DNA from: Entoloma clypeatum
Taxonomy: Eukaryota; Basidiomycota; Agaricomycetes; Agaricales; Entolomataceae
NCBI GenBank assembly: GCA_963565915.1
Contig: OY751486.1
Location: forward strand, 4,836,001-4,900,000
DNA: 64,000 nt
Direction: 5' to 3'
Part shown: positions 46,301 to 56,806 of the stretch, in pieces
Layout: each line of letters opens with the position of its first letter
Position numbering within the stretch: the stretch's first letter is position 1
Program-made: the position numbers and the translations under genes
The notes under the pieces: model-generated
The model's input: the letters and a program-made list of their open reading frames with translations, nothing else
The model's database searches: none
What the model was told of the DNA's origin: nothing

Positions 46301-47119
46301 TAGTACAGTAGTTGTGTATTGATAGTAGGAATCCATAGTATCCAGCCAAAAAATGCAACCTTGTTATGTATTTCACTCTTAAAGATACTGTAAAGGACTG
46401 TGAGGGCGGAGTAGCCACAAAGTATAATATTTCAACTATGTGAAACATGAATCTAAACTAAGCGTCATGGCTGTGCACCCCCTCCGCACATGTCTCTCCG
46501 TTCTCGCATATGTCGCGCCCTTCACTCATGTCCCGCCATCCTTCTGCTGTCACCTGACATGTCTCTCAGTGCGTTATCACGTGTTCCATGCCATCTCCCC
46601 TCACGCCCTATTGGCTGTTCCGCTGCCTGTCACATGTCCTGCTGTTCTTGCACATGTCCCGCCCCATGCGCATACTGCCATCCTTGTGCTGTGACTGTTT
46701 CAGCACCCCTCCCTGCGCCATCCCCACCCCCGCCGTTGCTGTGCCCTATTCGCCCTCCCGCCGTTCTCACACATGTCCTGCCTCATCCATGTCCTGCTGC
46801 TCTGTTAGTATGGGCGGTGTGGCACAGAAGGGTGCTCACCAGTAGTGGGGCCTGCATGGCAGGCATGTGAACAGAGAGAGGAGGGGTCGACAAGAAAGAT
46901 GACACATGGGAGGGAGGTGATGGAGGGGGTCAAAGGGATGTTGAATTGGACTTTGGCAATTGTTCGACGTTTGGCCACATGCCTGGAGCTTGCCAAAAGT
47001 CGAATGTTGAACAGTAATAAGTAGCCAAAGCCACATCAACATCCCCCCATCACCTCCCTCTGGCATGTCCCCATCTTCCTTGTCAACCACAGCCATCTCT
47101 CACCCCAAATAGCTGCCTC
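46301..47119. other. Non-coding spacer with degenerate 20-bp units and a foldback element
   Basis: 46480-46800 is a loose array around CACATGTCCCGCCGTTCT, the inverse of that at 37090-37300. A foldback element (46903-47065) follows. Open frames are low-complexity and not supported as genes. Confidence 0.6.
46903..47065. repeat. Foldback (palindromic) element, copy 2
   Basis: The left arm GGGAGGGAGGTGATGG is matched by the right arm CCATCACCTCCCTCTGGC, with inner parts GGGATGTTGA and CAACATCCCCC also inverse. About 160 bp in all; related to 36800-36985. Confidence 0.6.
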
Positions 47120-47955
47120 TTGTCCCCTACAGCTTCCTCGTGCACCCAACAGCCGTCTCTCATCTTCAACGGCTCCCTCTCGCCTCCAATGGCCTCCTCT
47201 CACTTCCAAGGGCCGCCTCTCATCTCCAACAGCTGCCTCTCACCTCCTGGCCTCTCTCTCATGCCCAACGGCCGTCTCTCATCCTCTACAGTCTCCTCGG
47301 GCTCCCTCTCGCCTCCAACAGCCTCCTCTCATCTCCAATGGCTGTCCCTTGCCTCCAACTGCCATTTCTCGCTTCTAACAGCCTCTCCTCACCTCCAATG
47401 GCTGCCTCTTGTCTACAACGGCCTCCTCTCACCTCCAACAGATGCCTCTTGTCTCCAACGGCCATCTCTTGTCCTTTACAGTCTCCTCGGGCTCCCTCTC
47501 ACCTCCAACAGCCTTCTCTCACCTCCAACAGACTTCTCTCACCCCAAACAGCTGCCTGTAGCGCCCAACGGCTGTCTCTCATCTCCAACGGCTCCCTCTC
47601 ATCTCCAATGGCCTCCTCATCTCCAACAGCTGCCTCTTGTCTCCAACGGCCACCTCTCACCTCCTGGCCTCTCTCTTGTGTCCAACAGCCATCTCTCATC
47701 CTCTACGGTCTCCTCGGGCTCCCTCTCGCCTCCAACGGCCTCCTCTCATCTCCAATGGCCATCCCTTGCCTCCAACTGCCATTTCTCGCTTATAACAGCC
47801 TCTCCTCACCTCCAATGGCCTCCTCTCGCCTCCAACGGCCTCCTCTCACCTCCAATAGCCTCCTCTCACCTCCAACAGCTGCCTCTCGTCTCCAATGGCT
47901 GCCTCTCACCTCCTGGCCTCTCTCTTGTGCCCAACGGCCATCTCTCATTTGAATT
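47120..47955 (+). repeat. 20-bp minisatellite, about 40 units, with higher-order repeat
   Basis: The consensus unit is close to GCCTCCTCTCACCTCCAATG. A block beginning GTCTCCTCGGGCTCCCTCTC recurs at 47291 and 47708, showing a higher-order copy of about 417 bp. Because 20 is not a multiple of three, translation cycles through all frames and long open frames appear by chance. Confidence 0.85.
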
Positions 47956-48769
47956 AAGCAACGATTTAACGTTGGTGTCGGGCATTTAGTGCTTTCAAGG
48001 CAGTTTTGCCTTGTTGAGGCACGAGATCAACAAGGCATATTTGGCTTGAGTTGTGGGAAGATCAGGTGGCTAGACTGCCACTATGGTGCAAACCACTTAG
48101 TCACCACCACTTTGTGACAACGATATGGGAGCACTCAATTTTCTTGGTTTTTCTTATTCTTCTTGCCAAAGTGCTCTATTTGATAAGGGAAATAGATCCC
48201 CAAGACAGAGTTTTTATTGCTTCAAAACTGAGGGAGTTCAAATTTTTACCGAGGATAGATTTGGTGACCTTCCATATATAGTATGTTTGATGGATTAGTA
48301 ATAGTATTAAAAAGGAAATCTACCACCTGCACATTGAATGCTGCCACTACAGACTTAGGAATACGATAGTGAGGCTTGTACTTAGTGGAACTAAAGCAGG
48401 CGGCCAGTGTTTGTGCTTGCAAAACAGCGTCCTGAGCTTGTGCTGCAGCTTCCTTGAGATACTTTTTTGGGGGCATCAGCAAACCCTGATTTTTCCCACA
48501 GCATGTCATAGCAAACTCATTGTTCACACAACATCAGCAAACACTGATTTTTCCTGAAGATTGTTGCAGATGGACTATGTTCTGTGCAGCCCTTCGCAGC
48601 ACTGTTGAGCTGAAGTTTAAGCTTTGAAGATCTTTAGAGATGGAGCATAAAATTTGAAGGTCTTTGCAGAGCTGGTAGGTGATATAGTTTCTATACAGTA
48701 ATATATAGATTTTAAGGGAGTCTGTAAAGGTAATTGGGAACCTTGTATCAGTCTTTATAGAATAGGATA

Positions 48770-48960
48770 CAGTGTTTCTAAGTCCAGTCTCAAGAACCTA
48801 AAACCAGACTGAAACCGGACCCGAATGAACCGGATTGAGACCAGACCATGGTTTCAAGTTTTAAGGTTTTTGATCACAACCAGTTCTCGGTTCTCTCCGA
48901 ATTTTAAGATTTAAAGGACTGGCCAAAGACCGGTTCGGACTGGTTTAAACTGGTCTTTTT
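48770..48960 (+). repeat. hAT-MITE-like fragment
   Basis: It starts CAGTGTTTCTAAGTCCAGTC, near-identical to the TAGTGTTTGAAAGTCCAGTC terminus of the MITE at 62648, and is followed by repeated ACTGGTTTAAACTGGTC-type sequence. The far terminus is not found. Confidence 0.5.
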
Positions 48961-48999
48961 CACAGAACGCTCTGAGGGCCCAGCACCAAGCAAAATTTG

Positions 49000-49082
49000 T
49001 GCCATCAGTATGACTTAAACTCTCAGCCTCTATAGTATATACTATTATTCTAACAACTTAACCAACTAAGCCACAGAACCAT
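49000..49082 (-). pseudogene. tRNA-like relic with Pol III A and B boxes
   Basis: On the minus strand TGGCTTAGTTGG (49062-49073) is a perfect A-box match, and GAGTTTAAGTC (49012-49022) resembles a B box about 40 bases downstream. The acceptor and anticodon stems do not fold convincingly. It could be a decayed tRNA or the head of a tRNA-derived SINE. Confidence 0.4.
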
Positions 49083-49239
49083 TGTAATTTCTTGCTCACT
49101 CACTCTACATACCCACTTTTTCACTTCCCAAATAGGCCACTTCCAAAATAGGCACAACCAGCCAAAAAAGACAAAAGGTATGTGTGCACCCCCCCTGCCC
49201 CGATCACATGTAGACACAGGCTTTCAATAAAATCTATAA

Positions 49240-50009
49240 ATATATTTTAACCTTTTCAACATGTGTGTCCCTCATTGCAAGGTCAGGAATGGGTGGATGT
49301 GTCATTTCGACGTTGAATGATGTGCATCAAGCGCACATCAAATGTGTCAAATACATGTAAACAAATCCCCAAAAACATCGCACATCTGCTTATTATGTCT
49401 ACACAGGAACAAGTAAGGATTTCTACTATATCAATTATATAGGAGGGGATTATATCTCACTCAATATGTATTGTTTTTCTGAAATTTTGCCACAGATATT
49501 AAGTTATAGAGGTGCTGTGCTCTGCAACAAATAATAGTAAACAATGTGCAAAATGCATCGCACAGGCGCACACGGTGCCTTCCTCATAGCCTAATAATAG
49601 CTTAAAGTGATAGAACTACTTATGGGATATGTATTCACCTTCTGACACACTTTGTATGGTTTTTGGGGGTCTAGATATGATAGAAATAATGAAATGCGCA
49701 GATTTCAGTAAAAGTGTTATATCTCCATAATGAATCAACCAAATTTGAAAAACAAATGTGCTATAAGATCCCCTGAATGTGGAGAATCCAAATCTGAAAT
49801 AAAAATTTTTGGTCAAATTTTCGACCTATTCTGCTCATATTCACCTTATGAAGTCCTTGAATTGTGTTTGAATGGTCTCAATAGGTTCACATGCAATGGT
49901 TAAATAGTATATATATATTACATGTAATCTAATGTGGTTGTGGAAAGGAGGAAGTAAGAAATGTTGCTTTTTGTGTGTAAGCTGCACTGTTTATCACAAT
50001 TTACAGGGT
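49240..50009 (+). repeat. Non-coding dispersed module X, copy 2
   Basis: It aligns with 38600-39375 in the same orientation over its whole length and ends at the border of DIRS-B. Confidence 0.7.
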
Positions 50010-50234
50010 GTCTATGTTAGAGTACGTTTATTTTGGAAGTCATGAATATTTGTATTCGAGAAAGTTATACAAAATATTTCAGAGGAATAGGTAAGGTTAG
50101 AAGCGAGATTGGGTGACATCCCGAAGGGGGGGAATCCGACAGATCAAGTGACTGATAGGGGACGAGGTGAGCAGCTCCCCAAGATGGTAGGAGGAGGGTG
50201 ACGCACAAGGCTAGTCTTGTTCCCTAGCTATTAG

Positions 50235-51766
50235 TCAACCTGAGGTTTGTGAGGCTTCTGAATCGACGCGAGACGAGGGAACGACGGTGAGTCGGGTTAG
50301 TTCGTGAGCTATGTGGTCGTTATGTTGAAGATGGAGGGCGAGAATATCAGCATGATGTCGTAGGTATTTCGAAAAGGCTTCACTCCTCCAGCGTCCCTTG
50401 TGTTTGACTGTCTCGAAAGTCGAACCTTGGAGGAGGAGTTCAAGGACTGCGCCGATGCGAATACAGTGCCCCTGAATGGGATCGAGACTGAGATCTTTGA
50501 GGACTGCGTTTATCCTCTTGAGGAAGGCATATTTTGTAAGAGCGACATGTTGTGCTTGTCTCTTGTGATTGGATCGATAGGCAAATAGTGTACCGTCGGG
50601 GGGAGGACAGTTTACATCGAAATGGTTGTTGAGTGCTGAGAGAGGATCTGCCTGATCTCCTTCCCGGGGGGACCAGAAAATGTCTTCGCCTGAGATTGCT
50701 GTTTTGGTCCAGGGAAGATGAAATACGTACAACGGGATGTCGTGGCAATCAGAGGTCCTTAACTCGGCCTGTGAGCGCTTGATGTGATGATTGGGATCAT
50801 ACTTGTCTTGGTTCCCAACCGTGAATTCTCCAAGTCGTGAGGCACACCAAAAGGTGGTGGTAAGGCACACGAAGGTGGCAGCATCAAGGGGATCGGTGAG
50901 GTCCAGTTTGGTCTTGATGGCACAAATGGTGCCGACGAGCAAGGGAGGTCGCTTATTGCGTTTGGAGTCTGGCGGCGTGAGTTTTGCGGCACCTCTCATG
51001 ATGGTTTGCATGGTGTTGCGGTCGACTGCGAAAGGGAGGCCATGTATGATGTGCCACGCACGCACCCCGGCTAGATAACTGCCAATGGTGGTCTCCGCGT
51101 AGTAGCCCGCAAGGGTGGCTGTGAACAGCTTGAGAAGTTCCCAGATGCTGGGGCCCTCTGCAATTCTGGGATCCATAGATGATCACAGTAGGCGTGAAAG
51201 GCGGCTAAGCCAGTGCTGTAGCCCTCTATGGTCCCCGGAGCCCATGAAGCTTTGAGAACGTCCTTGAGCTTGTCAATGAGAGCTCGGGGAGGCTCGAAGT
51301 CCGATTCTATGCATGCCATGCGTGAAGTGGTGGGTCTCCAGACTAGAAGCCTGGTTCTGGGTTGGCAGGGGGGACGTAGAGATGGTGGTGCAGGCAAGGC
51401 TGATGGAGGGATAATGGTGTCAGAGGTGGAGGTCGTGATTGTTGATAGAGCTCGTGTCAACTTCGGTGGCCAAAATAGGACTGAGGAGGAGGGCGGTATC
51501 TTCGAGAAGGACATCACTGTATGTGCGTCAAGAGCCCCGGTTGATTTGCTTGAGGCAATTGTGGGTGATGTGTTCATCCAAGCTGTCCGGAAGGAGGCTA
51601 GGGCACTCGATGTCGAGAAGACGAGGCTTGCTGCTTCTGGTGGGATTGGGACAATAGGGAGGATGTGGTGGCCTCGGGGATAGACACCACGGGAAGGCCC
51701 ATCTGCTGGATTTTGCTCAGATTCGACATAGCGGGTGTGGAATTGGACGCCCAGCTCCTCTTCCAT
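50235..51766 (-). pseudogene. DIRS-B tyrosine recombinase with complete catalytic set
   Basis: Two overlapping frames (51766-51071 and 51176-50235) make up one gene with a frameshift near 51130. Catalytic residues are visible as Arg in SRLGEF, H-x-x-R in GHCIRIG, KHKGRW, and Tyr in FSKYLRHH about 30 residues after the H-x-x-R. The enzyme would insert the element by strand exchange without staggered-cut target duplications. It is about 30% longer at the C-terminus than the copy A remnant. Confidence 0.8.
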
Positions 51767-53473
51767 TCTGTGGATGCGACGAAAGATGGAGTTGACTGGT
51801 TGATTTCTGCTCTTACCGACCCACCATCCTTCAACGACACCTGTGTTGTTGCCATAGAGCAGGAATTGGCGAATTTCGGGGTAAAGTCATGTAACTGCAA
51901 TGGCGAGGAGTTCGAAGCCAATGGCTTCGGCCCATCTGATATCACACTTGTCGCCTTCCCAGCCCTGGACCAGAGTCCAAGCTCTCCATTGATTTCCAAT
52001 GGTGATGCCAATCCCGGTGGAGGAGCTGGCATCCGAAAAGGCTCTAACCTTGAGAATTTCGACTGGGCGAGGGATGGGGCGAGAGGGGGGCGATCCTGAT
52101 AGTCTGTTTGCCCACCAAACGAGTTCGGATGGCACGGCTTTGGGTGGAGTACATGGGAGGAAAGGACTGCCGTTAAACAATGGAAACATCGTTTCTAGCC
52201 CTGTGAGGTATGCGCAGCCTTGAGGCAGAATATTGGACACGTGCATCAATTTCCCGTATAATTTCCGCAGTTCGGCGAGGGTGTGAGTACGTTTCCCCAG
52301 CCAATCACATAAAGCCGATCTGTATTTCTCGGTCTTTCTCTCTGTGAGGGAGACTGTTTTTCCATTGAAGTCCCATTTAAAACCCAGGAATTCGACAGTG
52401 GTGTTGAAAGGCTGGTCTTTCGATAGCTTCCAGGGGATGCCTAGGGTACGGGAGATGTCATCAATGTCCTGAAGGGTGTACACATGCCGTTGTGAGGAGT
52501 CTCGATCTGGGAAGTTCTTGATGGGGAAGTACATGTCCTCCTGCCATTCTTCGATGAACCCTGAAGGCCATGTGTCGCCTTTGAACCAAATTCGGCCGTG
52601 TTTCTGATGTTTGCCTCCATTGTTCGTGATCAGTTGACAGCAGTTTTCGCAGAACATGTTGTAGTGTTCGGCCTCGTGTTTCAATAGTCTGAAGAAAATA
52701 TGGTCATCAACCCATTTGGCTATGGGACCAATGCCTTTGGCTCTCATTATGTCGGTGCCTGCATCTCCGATTGTGCCATGAATGCCAGCTGATGAGGTGA
52801 GGCCGAAGCAGCAGGCCGTGTCAATTGCAAATTGATCGTCGTCTGATAGACGTACCACGAGGGCTGGCCATTGACTCAGGGTGATCGGGATGGTTCTGTA
52901 GGCTTCGGCCACATCTCGTATGGCTGCCTCGGTGCCTAAAGGAAGTGATGCGATGATCACGCAGATCATGTTGAAGGTACCCCAGGTACATGGGAAGATC
53001 TCGGAATTAATTGACTGATTGATTGAGGGTTGCATAGGGTCATTGCGTGGGTGAGATAAGTTCTGTATGATACGGAATTTGTCTGGGTGAGCTGACTTGG
53101 GTATGATTGAGATTGGGGAAGACTGGAAAGGGCCTATTTTGGCCTCGACCTCCAGTTTCGTGAAAGGGTCCAAGTATCTCTGCTTTCTGAATTCAGTTGA
53201 AGTTATGTCATTGAATAATTGCATGTGCGCGAGTATAGAGGCATGGTTTGGAGGTGTGTAGGTACGGGTGACTGGCTGTATGCCTGCGTCGAATCCATGC
53301 ATTAAACTAAGAGGTATGTTAGGATATTGTACTATTAGTCCAGTGTTTTCGAGTTCGTGTTGCCACGTGTTTGGGTGGTAAGGGGTCAAAGCTTTATTTT
53401 GATGACGAAGTAGGCTGAGCGTCAGGGCATCCCTGGACGCCATGCGAGGAGTCTCCGCAACCGGCGCAGACAT
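51700..53473 (-). pseudogene. DIRS-B reverse transcriptase and RNase H
   Basis: A 528-codon open frame from 53473 to 51887 includes FRIIQNLSHPRND, the catalytic WVDDHIFF near 52705, and the RNase H start FSDASSSTGIGI near 52030. It ends at a TGA (51887-51889) where copy A has CGA, and the RNase H sequence continues in the same frame after it. An alternative frame (52032-51598) is also open and is the conserved overlapping start of the recombinase ORF. Confidence 0.8.
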
Positions 53474-55110
53474 GTTTAGCGGAGTGCGAGGAGCTGTTGC
53501 AACCGGTGGGGCACTGGAAGTTGACGCAAAGTGCGAGCCTGCTATCCTTGTGGATCAGTTGTCCCGCTGAGTTGCGGTAGCACTTTGGGACGTTCCTGTT
53601 CCAGGTTAATTTCGCATTGCATTCCGCTAGATTGTGTCTGTTCCTCCCTAGGCAGATGGGGCAAGCTGCGAGGGTGAAAGGAGGCGGTGAGGCCCTGCGT
53701 GATTTGAAGCTCGTCTTCTTGTCGTGAGTGGGAGAAAGGGATATAGAACGCGCACGATGTGGGGAGGGTGAGCGAGGGTGTCCGGAGTGCCGATGTCGCT
53801 GTGAAGATTGGTGATGTCGGGGTTCATCTCATGAACGACCACACCCAGTGTGACGTTTGTCGGTATAGTTCGGGGTCTGAAGAGAGGTCATTGCTTCCTG
53901 AGGAAGGGGGAGGAAATGGGTGAAGGAAGTAGGTGGTTGGGGGGTGTGAGATGGAGGGGGTTTTGAAGGAGACGGAGGTTGACGGCGGGGTGTGGCAAAA
54001 TGAGGCGAGGCAAGGTGTTGAGGTAAGAGATGAAAGGTGGGGATGGGCGAGGCGAGGCGTTAGAGCAGAAGGTGAGGCAAGGGAAAAAAAGAAAAAAAAA
54101 AAAAAAGGTGAGGCATCAGGGAGGCGAAACATCAGGGGTGATGAATATTGGAGATGAGTCGAGGCGAGGCAACGGGAGGCAGGGGGGAGGGACATCATAA
54201 AGATGTAACGAGTCAGAGGTGAGGCAAGAGCGAGGCAAGATGCATGGGTAGGTGAGGTCGAAAAGGTTGAGGGGGTCATGTCCATATGTGAATTGAGGGA
54301 GAAAGGAGATATGGAGAGGGAGGATGTCAGTGAGAGGCTCTCAGGGAAGGAGTGGGTGTTCTTACCGTAGCGGCTGTTGAGGCTGTTGAACCATTCCTTT
54401 CGAATGAGCGCCTGATACTTGACTATGGCTTCATCTGCATAAGGGCCCCCACTTGTTGTTCTGTGAAGTTCCATCTGGACGAAAAAGTCTACCATGGCAT
54501 CGACGTGGCGTGGAGTCCATACTTTTGGCTGAGCCTTCATGGTGCGAATGAATATCTTGCTGGTGAAGGCGATGTGATCGCAAATGAGAGCGGAATCGGG
54601 AAGGGCATTGTGAGAGGCTCGGAGGGCGGAAGCTGAAATCACGCATAGGGTGCGATTGTGTTGCGTGATGCCGAAGGTGTCACTGGCTACAGAGGTGACG
54701 GGCTTGAACGCATCTAGACATCCTTCTCGGGTAAAGTACCAGAGCTCAACCCATTCAAACTTGGAGAACTTCAGTTTGGCTAAATCGGAAGGAGAGAGAG
54801 CTGATTCAACAGGAGGGGGAACGTCGTCTGCGAAGTCTGGGGCCTGACGGGGAGCATCTGGATCATGCTCCTCCTGATGTTGTTGCTGAGGTTGCTGTTG
54901 GTTGAGACCCTGCGGATTTTGTTGTTGAGGTTGCAGCTGGATCCAAACATTGTGTCTCCTCTGCCGTTCAGCGATCCACATAGCACGGAGTGCGCCCTGA
55001 ACTTGAGGGACTGGGAAACCCTGGTCGATGAGGTTTTGACGCGGGATGATCCATGTATCATTTTTGAAATCGGGCTCTTGCTCGAGAAGAGGGTCCTGGA
55101 CTTCCGGCAT
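53394..55110 (-). CDS. DIRS-B gag-like protein, two exons
   Basis: Exon 1 starts at 55110 (MPEVQDPLLEQEPDF) and runs to a GT donor at about 54366. Exon 2 begins near 53900 and ends with the stop at 53394; its C-terminus has the Cys/His motifs CLGRNRHNLAEC and CAGCGDSSHGVQGC. The intron carries the GAGGCGAGG minisatellite and an A-run of about 14. The exon 1 end differs from copy A in phase, so the splice may be shifted or broken. The stop lies inside the RT ORF start, so gag and RT overlap. Confidence 0.6.
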
Positions 55111-55360
55111 AATAAAAGGAGGGGGTAGGAAGTAAGTTAGGAGTAGTGACAGTGAAAAGGGAGAGAAAGATGAAATGAAACGGAAAGTTTGAAAGCGCAC
55201 TATAAGGAGCCCTGGGGCTCAGCAGCTGTCGCGTGTATGCAGCGAGGAAGCAAGTTGCTGATGCTGCAAACACGTGACTCACCATAGACAAATTTCTAAC
55301 TCGCTCATGCCTTGCTTCGCTACGAATCACACTTTTGATACATCATTCTGCTACATAGAC

Positions 55361-55520
55361 TCTAGTGCCCAACGGCCCGCTCTCATGCCCACTGGCGGCC
55401 TCTAATGCCCAATGCCGTCCACTCCCACCCAATGCCATCCCTTCAAGCCCAATGGCCTCCACTCACGCCCAATGGCCCCTTTTTGTGCCCAACACTGTTC
55501 CTTTGAGCCCAATGGCCCGA
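55361..55520 (+). repeat. 20-bp minisatellite, second locus
   Basis: About eight degenerate units near GCCCAATGGCCTCCACTCAC, related in unit length and core to the array at 47120-47955. It directly abuts DIRS-B. Confidence 0.7.
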
Positions 55521-55652
55521 CTGGTCAGACTGGTCTCTCACCGGTCTGGTCCGGTTTTCCAAGGTGACTATGTAAAATTGAGACCGGTGCAGTCCTCGGT
55601 CCTTCCTTTTTGGGGGTCAAAAACGAGACCAAACCGAACTTTCAATCACTAT
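55521..55652 (+). repeat. MITE fragment with right terminus
   Basis: It is rich in ACTGGTC/GACCGGT motifs and ends CCGAACTTTCAATCACTA, the inverse of a TAGTGATTGAAAGTTCGG terminus like that of the MITE at 62648. The left end is lost. It interrupts the Copia-2 RNase H. Confidence 0.55.
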
Positions 55653-55733
55653 TGAGCATGGTAAGTTGCGTCCTTTGAGAGTCGTATAGCGCCTTGATTG
55701 TCGCAGAAGAGGAGGTAATGGAAGACGCAGGTA
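55653..55733 (-). pseudogene. Copia-2 RNase H fragment
   Basis: The minus strand reads LFCDNQGAIRLSKDATYHA, the conserved RNase H segment around the C-D-N-Q-G motif of Copia pol. It is cut on the left by the MITE end and on the right by Gypsy-2 at its target duplication AGGTA (55729-55733). Confidence 0.8.
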
Positions 55734-56103
55734 TGTTATGCGTAACAAACCGTTCCAAGGTTCGGGCAGAGTATGCAGGAAGATGGAAAGGCGAAGAGCA
55801 ATGTGATTGCTAAATCTAAGGAATGTAGCTATGGTACATGAGGTTTATATAGTACTGACTATGAGCGGTAGCGAATGAGTCAGTAACTGCGGAAGGCAGT
55901 GCGCATGAGTAAGGCGACTGCGGAAGGCTATGCACTAATGAGTAAGCTGACTGCGGAATGAGTCAGACAGCTGCGGAAAGCGAGTCAGCGCGGGAGCGAA
56001 GTATACTAAAGGAAATAAAGTATAATACAATATGTGTAAGCGGGGGCCGATGAGTAAAAGTGAAAAAGTAAGCGTATACGTCTGTAGTCGTTAGTCCGTA
56101 ACA
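55734..56103 (-). repeat. Gypsy-2 3' LTR
   Basis: 370 bp, TG to CA, preceded by the target duplication AGGTA. Similar to the Gypsy-1 LTR over its ends and the promoter region, with divergence in the CTGCGGAA-repeat part. Confidence 0.93.
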
Positions 56104-56140
56104 TGTTCCCCTCCTCAAGGTCTGTGTCCTCACAGACTAC

Positions 56141-56509
56141 CTACTCCCATCCATTGTTGCCATTTGGATCGGCCCAGGCAGGGTCAACTCGGTTACCCCA
56201 ATCCTTTATCAGTTCATCGTTTACCGCCGTGGCAAACTCTAAACCTCGAACGGCGAGGCGAAGGCGTCGATTCTCGACAGCAAGGGTGTTGGTATAGTTT
56301 TTGAGGATGAGCTTCTCCTCAGCGGTGGGGGCGGTTGGTAAATCGGAGAGGGTATGAAGGCGGATATGCATCTGCCGGTGGAGGATGTCGGCGACGGAGG
56401 TTTCAAGTGCATGGATCTGGTCGCGCATGGAGAGCGCTTCGCCGATGAGGGTGGTGATGGTGGGGTTGATATCAGAAGCATCGGTGGAGGCGGCGGTGAT
56501 GTTGGACAT
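56141..56509 (-). CDS. Gypsy-2 extra ORF 3' of pol, intact
   Basis: A 122-codon frame from the ATG at 56509 (an upstream in-frame ATG at 56581 is also possible, giving 146) lies between the chromodomain and the 3' LTR. Its product aligns with the ORF at 7235-7597 of Gypsy-1 through DQIHALE, LHRQMHIRLHTLSDLP, ENRRLRLAV and the acidic Asn/Trp tail. It looks helical, possibly coiled coil, with no signal peptide, membrane segment or zinc motif. Function unknown; not part of the usual chromovirus gene set. Confidence 0.6.
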   Translation of the reverse strand: MSNITAASTDASDINPTITTLIGEALSMRDQIHALETSVADILHRQMHIRLHTLSDLPTAPTAEEKLILKNYTNTLAVENRRLRLAVRGLEFATAVNDELIKDWGNRVDPAWADPNGNNGWE

Positions 56510-56806
56510 GGCAGAAATGATGTTTGAAAGGTATAAGAAGAACAGCGTGTTGGGCGAGAAGAGTTGGAGCGGGGAACTCAATGTGACAGAAGTCGATGTG
56601 GAAAATGGCTCTCAAAGTTTGTTCTTTTATCATGGACGTGATGGATTTTGCCGATGAAAATCTCAGATCAAGTCTTGAGCGTTCTGAACATTAGTCCGAG
56701 GTTCCCACGTGTTCTCTTCTGGGCCATACCCTTCCCATTGGACAAGGTACTGGGTCTTTCCACGGAATTTCCGAGAGTCCAGGATCGTGGAGACATGGTA
56801 TTCTTC

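Larger units (their letters stand above)
47956..49239. other. Non-coding spacer with MITE fragment and tRNA-like relic
   Basis: The region holds a CCAGTCT/ACTGG-rich segment (48770-48960) and a tRNA-like relic on the minus strand (49000-49082). A minus-strand frame at 48246-48527 (93 codons) has no family motif and I do not call it a gene. Confidence 0.5.
50010..55360 (-). mobile_element. DIRS-like tyrosine-recombinase retrotransposon, copy B
   Basis: On the minus strand: gag (53394-55110), RT-RNase H (51887-53473 and beyond) and tyrosine recombinase (50235-51766). Its ends read GTCTATGTTAG at 50010-50020 and CTACATAGAC at 55351-55360, a short imperfect inverted terminus. It is less damaged than copy A and keeps the recombinase Tyr, but has a TGA at 51887 and a frameshift in the recombinase. 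Converges with copy A across about 5.4 kb. Confidence 0.75.

Noticed and set aside
47120..47989. 289-codon ORF
   Set aside because: It is the product of a 20-bp tandem repeat that is open in several frames, with no domain.
48246..48527. 93-codon minus-strand ORF as a gene
   Set aside because: No family motif, no second copy, and it is surrounded by repeats.
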